Part shown: positions 57,958 to 60,505 of the stretch, piece by piece | Position numbering within the stretch: the stretch's first letter is position 1 | How the letters are laid out: each line of letters begins with the position of its first letter | NCBI GenBank assembly: GCA_902470695.1 | Contig: CABRHH010000014.1 | Span: forward strand, 1 to 60,505 | Reading direction: 5' to 3' | Source: an uncultured Collinsella sp. | Lineage (GTDB): Bacteria > Actinomycetota > Coriobacteriia > Coriobacteriales > Coriobacteriaceae | Length of the DNA stretch: 60,505 bases | Notes under the pieces: generated by a model | Databases searched by the model: none | What the model was told of the DNA's origin: nothing | The model's input: the letters and a program-made list of their open reading frames with translations, nothing else | Made by a program: the position numbers and the translations under genes

Positions 57958-58805
57958 ACGACGAGCAGCGAACTGCCATAGAGGTGCTCGCGGCAAAGAT
58001 TCGTCGCGATGTGCTCGAGATGCTGCTGCCGTTGGGTTCGGGGCATTTGGGCGGATCGTTTTCGATCGCCGATGTGCTGGCGGTGCTGTATGGCAAGCGG
58101 CTTCGGTACCGTGCGAGCGATCCGCTATGGGATGAGCGGGACCGCGTGGTGCTGTCCAAGGGGCATGCCGGCCCGGCGTTGTATGCGGCGTTGGCAGAGT
58201 GCGGGTTTATCGATCGTGAGGAGCTTTTCACCCTCAACCGTCCGCACACCAACCTGCCCAGTCATCCCGATCGCCTGAAGACTCCCGGCGTCGATATGAC
58301 GACGGGCTCGCTGGGTCAGGGAACCTCGACCGCAGCGGGCATCGCCACCGCCTTGAGGCTCAAGGGCAGCGAGGCCCGGGTGTACGTGATCGTGGGCGAC
58401 GGAGAGCTCAACGAGGGGCAGTGCTGGGAGGCGTTTCAATATATGGCAGCGCGGCGCCTTGAGAACTGCATCGTCATCATTGATGAGAACAAAAAGCAGC
58501 TTGATGGGTACACGGCCGATGTGATAAATCCGTTCAGCATTGCTGACAAGATGCGGGCCTTCGGGTTTGCGACCCAGTGCGTCAACGGCCAGGATGTGGT
58601 TGCCGTCGATGCTGCTCTCGAGATTGCGCGGCGCACCGACGGTCAGGCGAGTGCGATCGTTCTCGAAACCGTCAAGGGCGCCGGCGCGCCGTATTTCGAG
58701 CAGCTGAAAGACAACCATTCCGTGAAGTTCAATGCGGAGGCCGAGCGGGCGGCTCGCCGGGCTATCGACGAGCTGAATGCAATGATAGAAGGAGGTGCTC
58801 AATGA
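57954..58805 (+). CDS. Transketolase, N-terminal (TPP-binding) subunit
   Basis: 283 residues, the N-terminal half of a split transketolase. SGHLGGSFSIADVLAVLY, VLSKGHAGPALYAAL and the thiamine-diphosphate motif GDGELNEGQCWEAFQYMAARRLENCIVIIDENKKQLDG are all present. It transfers two-carbon ketol units together with the next gene product. Overlaps EIIB by four bases and the next gene by four, so the three are coupled. Being in a PTS operon points to a dedicated substrate phosphate rather than the housekeeping pentose pathway. Confidence 0.95.
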   Translation: MNDEQRTAIEVLAAKIRRDVLEMLLPLGSGHLGGSFSIADVLAVLYGKRLRYRASDPLWDERDRVVLSKGHAGPALYAALAECGFIDREELFTLNRPHTNLPSHPDRLKTPGVDMTTGSLGQGTSTAAGIATALRLKGSEARVYVIVGDGELNEGQCWEAFQYMAARRLENCIVIIDENKKQLDGYTADVINPFSIADKMRAFGFATQCVNGQDVVAVDAALEIARRTDGQASAIVLETVKGAGAPYFEQLKDNHSVKFNAEAERAARRAIDELNAMIEGGAQ

Positions 58806-59773
58806 TCGCGCTTGCCAACGACCGTGCGCAGATGGGGGAAGAGCTTCGACGCGTGTTCGTGCGCACGCTGCAGTCCCTGATGGACGATTCGCCGCGGGTT
58901 GTGTGCCTGGAGGCGGATTTGGGCGGGGCGAGCGGGACGACCGCATTGGAGCACAGCCATCCCGACCAGTTCATTCAGTGCGGTATCTCCGAGGCCAATA
59001 TGGTCGGTGTGGCGGCAGGACTGTCGAGTGAGGGGTTCGTTCCCTTCCTTCATACGTTTGCGCCGTTTGCTACCCGGCGGGTGTTCGACCAGGTATATCT
59101 GTCGGGCGCCTATGCGGGAAACACCTTGAACGTGTTCGGCTCGGACCCGGGCTTTTGCGTTGCAACGAACGGAGGCACGCACGCCAGCTACGAGGATGTG
59201 GCGCTCATGCGCACCATTCCGGGAGCCGTGATATGCGATGCGGCGGACGCGGTTCAAATGGAGTGGATCGTGCGCGCGTTTTCCCAGATGGAAGAAGGGG
59301 TGCACTACCTGCGGGCCAACCGCAAGGCCGTGCGCTGCGTCTACCAGCCCGGGTCGACGTTTGAGATGGGTCGGGGGAACGTGCTGAGGGGCGGATCGGA
59401 TGTGCTCATCATCTCGTCCGGCCAACTGGTTTCGGACGCCCTCGATGCTGCTGAGCTGCTTGCCGAAAGCGGCGTGTCTGCAGAGGTGATCGACATGTTC
59501 TGCGTCAAGCCGCTGGATAGCGAGTTGGTACTGCGTGAATCTGTGGGGAAGCGGGCCGTTGTGGTGTTTGAGAATCATGGCGTTGTCGGGGGCTTGGGGG
59601 ATGCGGTGGCGGCCGTGCTGGCGGAGGCCGGCGCTGGGATTCCGCTGGTGCGCCACGGTGTCAACGAACGGTTTGGCCAGGTTGGACCTGCGGCATTTTT
59701 GCAGGAAGAGTACGGTTTGACGGCTGCGGCCGTTGCTGAGGCGGTGCGTGCCGTGTTGGCGCGGGCGCGATAG
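58802..59773 (+). CDS. Transketolase, C-terminal (pyrimidine-binding) subunit
   Basis: 323 residues, the second half of the split enzyme. CLEADLGGASGTTALEHSHPDQFIQCGISEANMVGVAAGLSSEGF carries the conserved Glu that activates TPP. FATRRVFDQVYLSGAYAGNTLNVFGSDPGF follows, and the C-terminal domain has VIDMFCVKPLDSELVLRE. GGAGGTG precedes the ATG at 58802. Last gene of the operon. Confidence 0.95.
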   Translation: MIALANDRAQMGEELRRVFVRTLQSLMDDSPRVVCLEADLGGASGTTALEHSHPDQFIQCGISEANMVGVAAGLSSEGFVPFLHTFAPFATRRVFDQVYLSGAYAGNTLNVFGSDPGFCVATNGGTHASYEDVALMRTIPGAVICDAADAVQMEWIVRAFSQMEEGVHYLRANRKAVRCVYQPGSTFEMGRGNVLRGGSDVLIISSGQLVSDALDAAELLAESGVSAEVIDMFCVKPLDSELVLRESVGKRAVVVFENHGVVGGLGDAVAAVLAEAGAGIPLVRHGVNERFGQVGPAAFLQEEYGLTAAAVAEAVRAVLARAR

Positions 59774-59814
59774 CGTTCCCTGTGCGGGCTAATGCGGCGG
59801 CAGGAGGTGCGAGT

Positions 59815-59857
59815 GGCCGGCCGGTGCGCTTGAGGGCGCGCCGGCCGGTTTTGTGTT
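59815..59857 (+). terminator. Intrinsic terminator of the PTS/transketolase operon
   Basis: CCGGCCGGTGCGC and GCGCGCCGGCCGG (59817-59829 / 59836-59848) pair over 13 bp with one G-U and a 6-base loop, followed by TTTTGTGTT. Confidence 0.88.
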
Positions 59858-60505
59858 GAGGCGCGTGGCGGGCGAGGCGTGATGTTGGCCGCAAGATCCC
59901 GGCTTGCGGTGCTGGGCCTGTTGGTCTGGGCTGCGGGTCGGGCTTTTCTGCCGCGGAGATGATGGCGTTGCCGGTCGGCAGGGGCTGCCTGCCGCTCCGT
60001 TCGTATCGCGTCACGAAAAGTGGTGTAAGGCCGGTCCCCGGGGCTCCGCGGTCGCACCCCTATCATGCGGTGGCCCCCTGCTGCAAAATCGAGGTTTTGC
60101 GAAATGTGTTTCCCAGGTGACATTTCACGTCCGTTTTCAGCTGAGCGCGACCTGCGGTTTTGTTGATGCCGGACGGCCTGGGGCATGTGACCGGCGTGGT
60201 GCCATTTCGCAAAACCTCGATTTTGCAGCAATTCCAGCCGAAGAGCAGTTTTCTGCTGGGGCTAGGCCCGCTGCGGTGGGGATGCCTCCGCGGCCCCAGG
60301 GGTCGCCTCGCAAAGCGGCGTGATCGATCGGGCCGCTTTCTGGTGAACATCAACAGGGCGCGGCGCGATGGAACGGTGCGCGAAGAGGGCCCGTGCGCGA
60401 TGGGGCGGTCGTGCGCGACGCGCGGCGCAGCCAGCTCGCGAAGAAAACAACTCCTCCTATATTGATGTTGCCGCTTCTCGCGCAGCGGCCGCGCTTCTTT
60501 ACCCG
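59858..60505. other. Intergenic region to window end
   Basis: No supported gene. It contains the 27-bp inverted repeat (60080-60106 / 60204-60230) and GC-rich DNA that becomes A-rich near 60435-60465, just before the window ends. Confidence 0.45.
60080..60230. repeat. 27-bp perfect inverted repeat
   Basis: GCTGCAAAATCGAGGTTTTG plus seven bases (60080-60106) recurs as exact complement at 60204-60230, 97 bases apart. Each arm also contains an inner CAAAA...TTTTG dyad. A third dispersed repeat type, REP/BIME-like in layout. Confidence 0.85.

Overview
The window reads as a chromosomal segment of a GC-rich anaerobic actinobacterium, most likely class Coriobacteriia (Collinsella/Olsenella-like). 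This is inferred from the base composition, frequent GTG/TTG starts, a giant 2-hydroxyacyl-CoA dehydratase activase, many ABC exporters, a BspA-like LPXTG protein and a twin-arginine lipoprotein; no rRNA or tRNA gene that would fix the taxonomy was seen.

Layout. (1) 0.4-5.1 kb: a MarR regulator and a heterodimeric ABC exporter, with matching palindromic operators before both. (2) 5.4-10.1 kb: a divergent NAD(P)-binding oxidoreductase/HxlR pair, an HD protein plus CmpB-type membrane protein, a peptide-deformylase homologue lacking the catalytic glutamate, and an HTH/zinc-ribbon regulator. (3) 11.4-24.6 kb: a surface-glycan locus headed by a specialised NusG paralogue (LoaP/RfaH-like), then an initiating phosphoglycosyl transferase, glycosyltransferases, a nucleotide-sugar dehydrogenase, a TupA-like ATP-grasp, an EpsG-like polymerase candidate, a flippase, a DegT aminotransferase, RmlA and a hexapeptide acyltransferase. 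(4) 25.7-34.6 kb: an ABC transporter with its own histidine kinase, a 1295-residue fused CydDC-like ABC transporter and an MFS exporter. (5) 35.0-41.8 kb: a YgbA-family protein interrupted in frame by repeats, an orphan response regulator, CsbD, a LysR regulator divergent from a ZIP transporter, a HAD phosphatase and a TetR regulator. (6) 41.8-46.5 kb: the 1564-residue activase. (7) 46.7-54.2 kb: a compact integrative element (about 7.0 kb) with a Tn916-type integrase, inserted in the codons for the catalytic loop of a low-molecular-weight tyrosine phosphatase gene. The gene is rebuilt at one end with element-supplied codons; a 12-codon remnant of the original start lies at the other end. Cargo is a Tat lipoprotein, a leucine-rich LPXTG protein, a membrane coiled-coil protein, small unknown proteins and an XRE regulator. 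(8) 54.4-59.8 kb: a DeoR regulator divergent from an ascorbate-type PTS plus split transketolase operon with a clear terminator.

Non-coding structure is unusually rich. A G-rich repeat (core TTTGGGGACGGGGTCG) sits a few bases after several stop codons, G-rich on the coding strand, and forms inward-facing arrays at 5.1, 6.5-6.9, 10.1-10.9 and 24.6-25.7 kb. Two copies are embedded in frame in the ygbA homologue. Two 170-bp elements (10.45 kb and 24.87 kb, opposite orientation) have arms made of inverted 17-bp iterons. Several otherwise conserved proteins carry long Ala/Gly/Pro-rich insertions.
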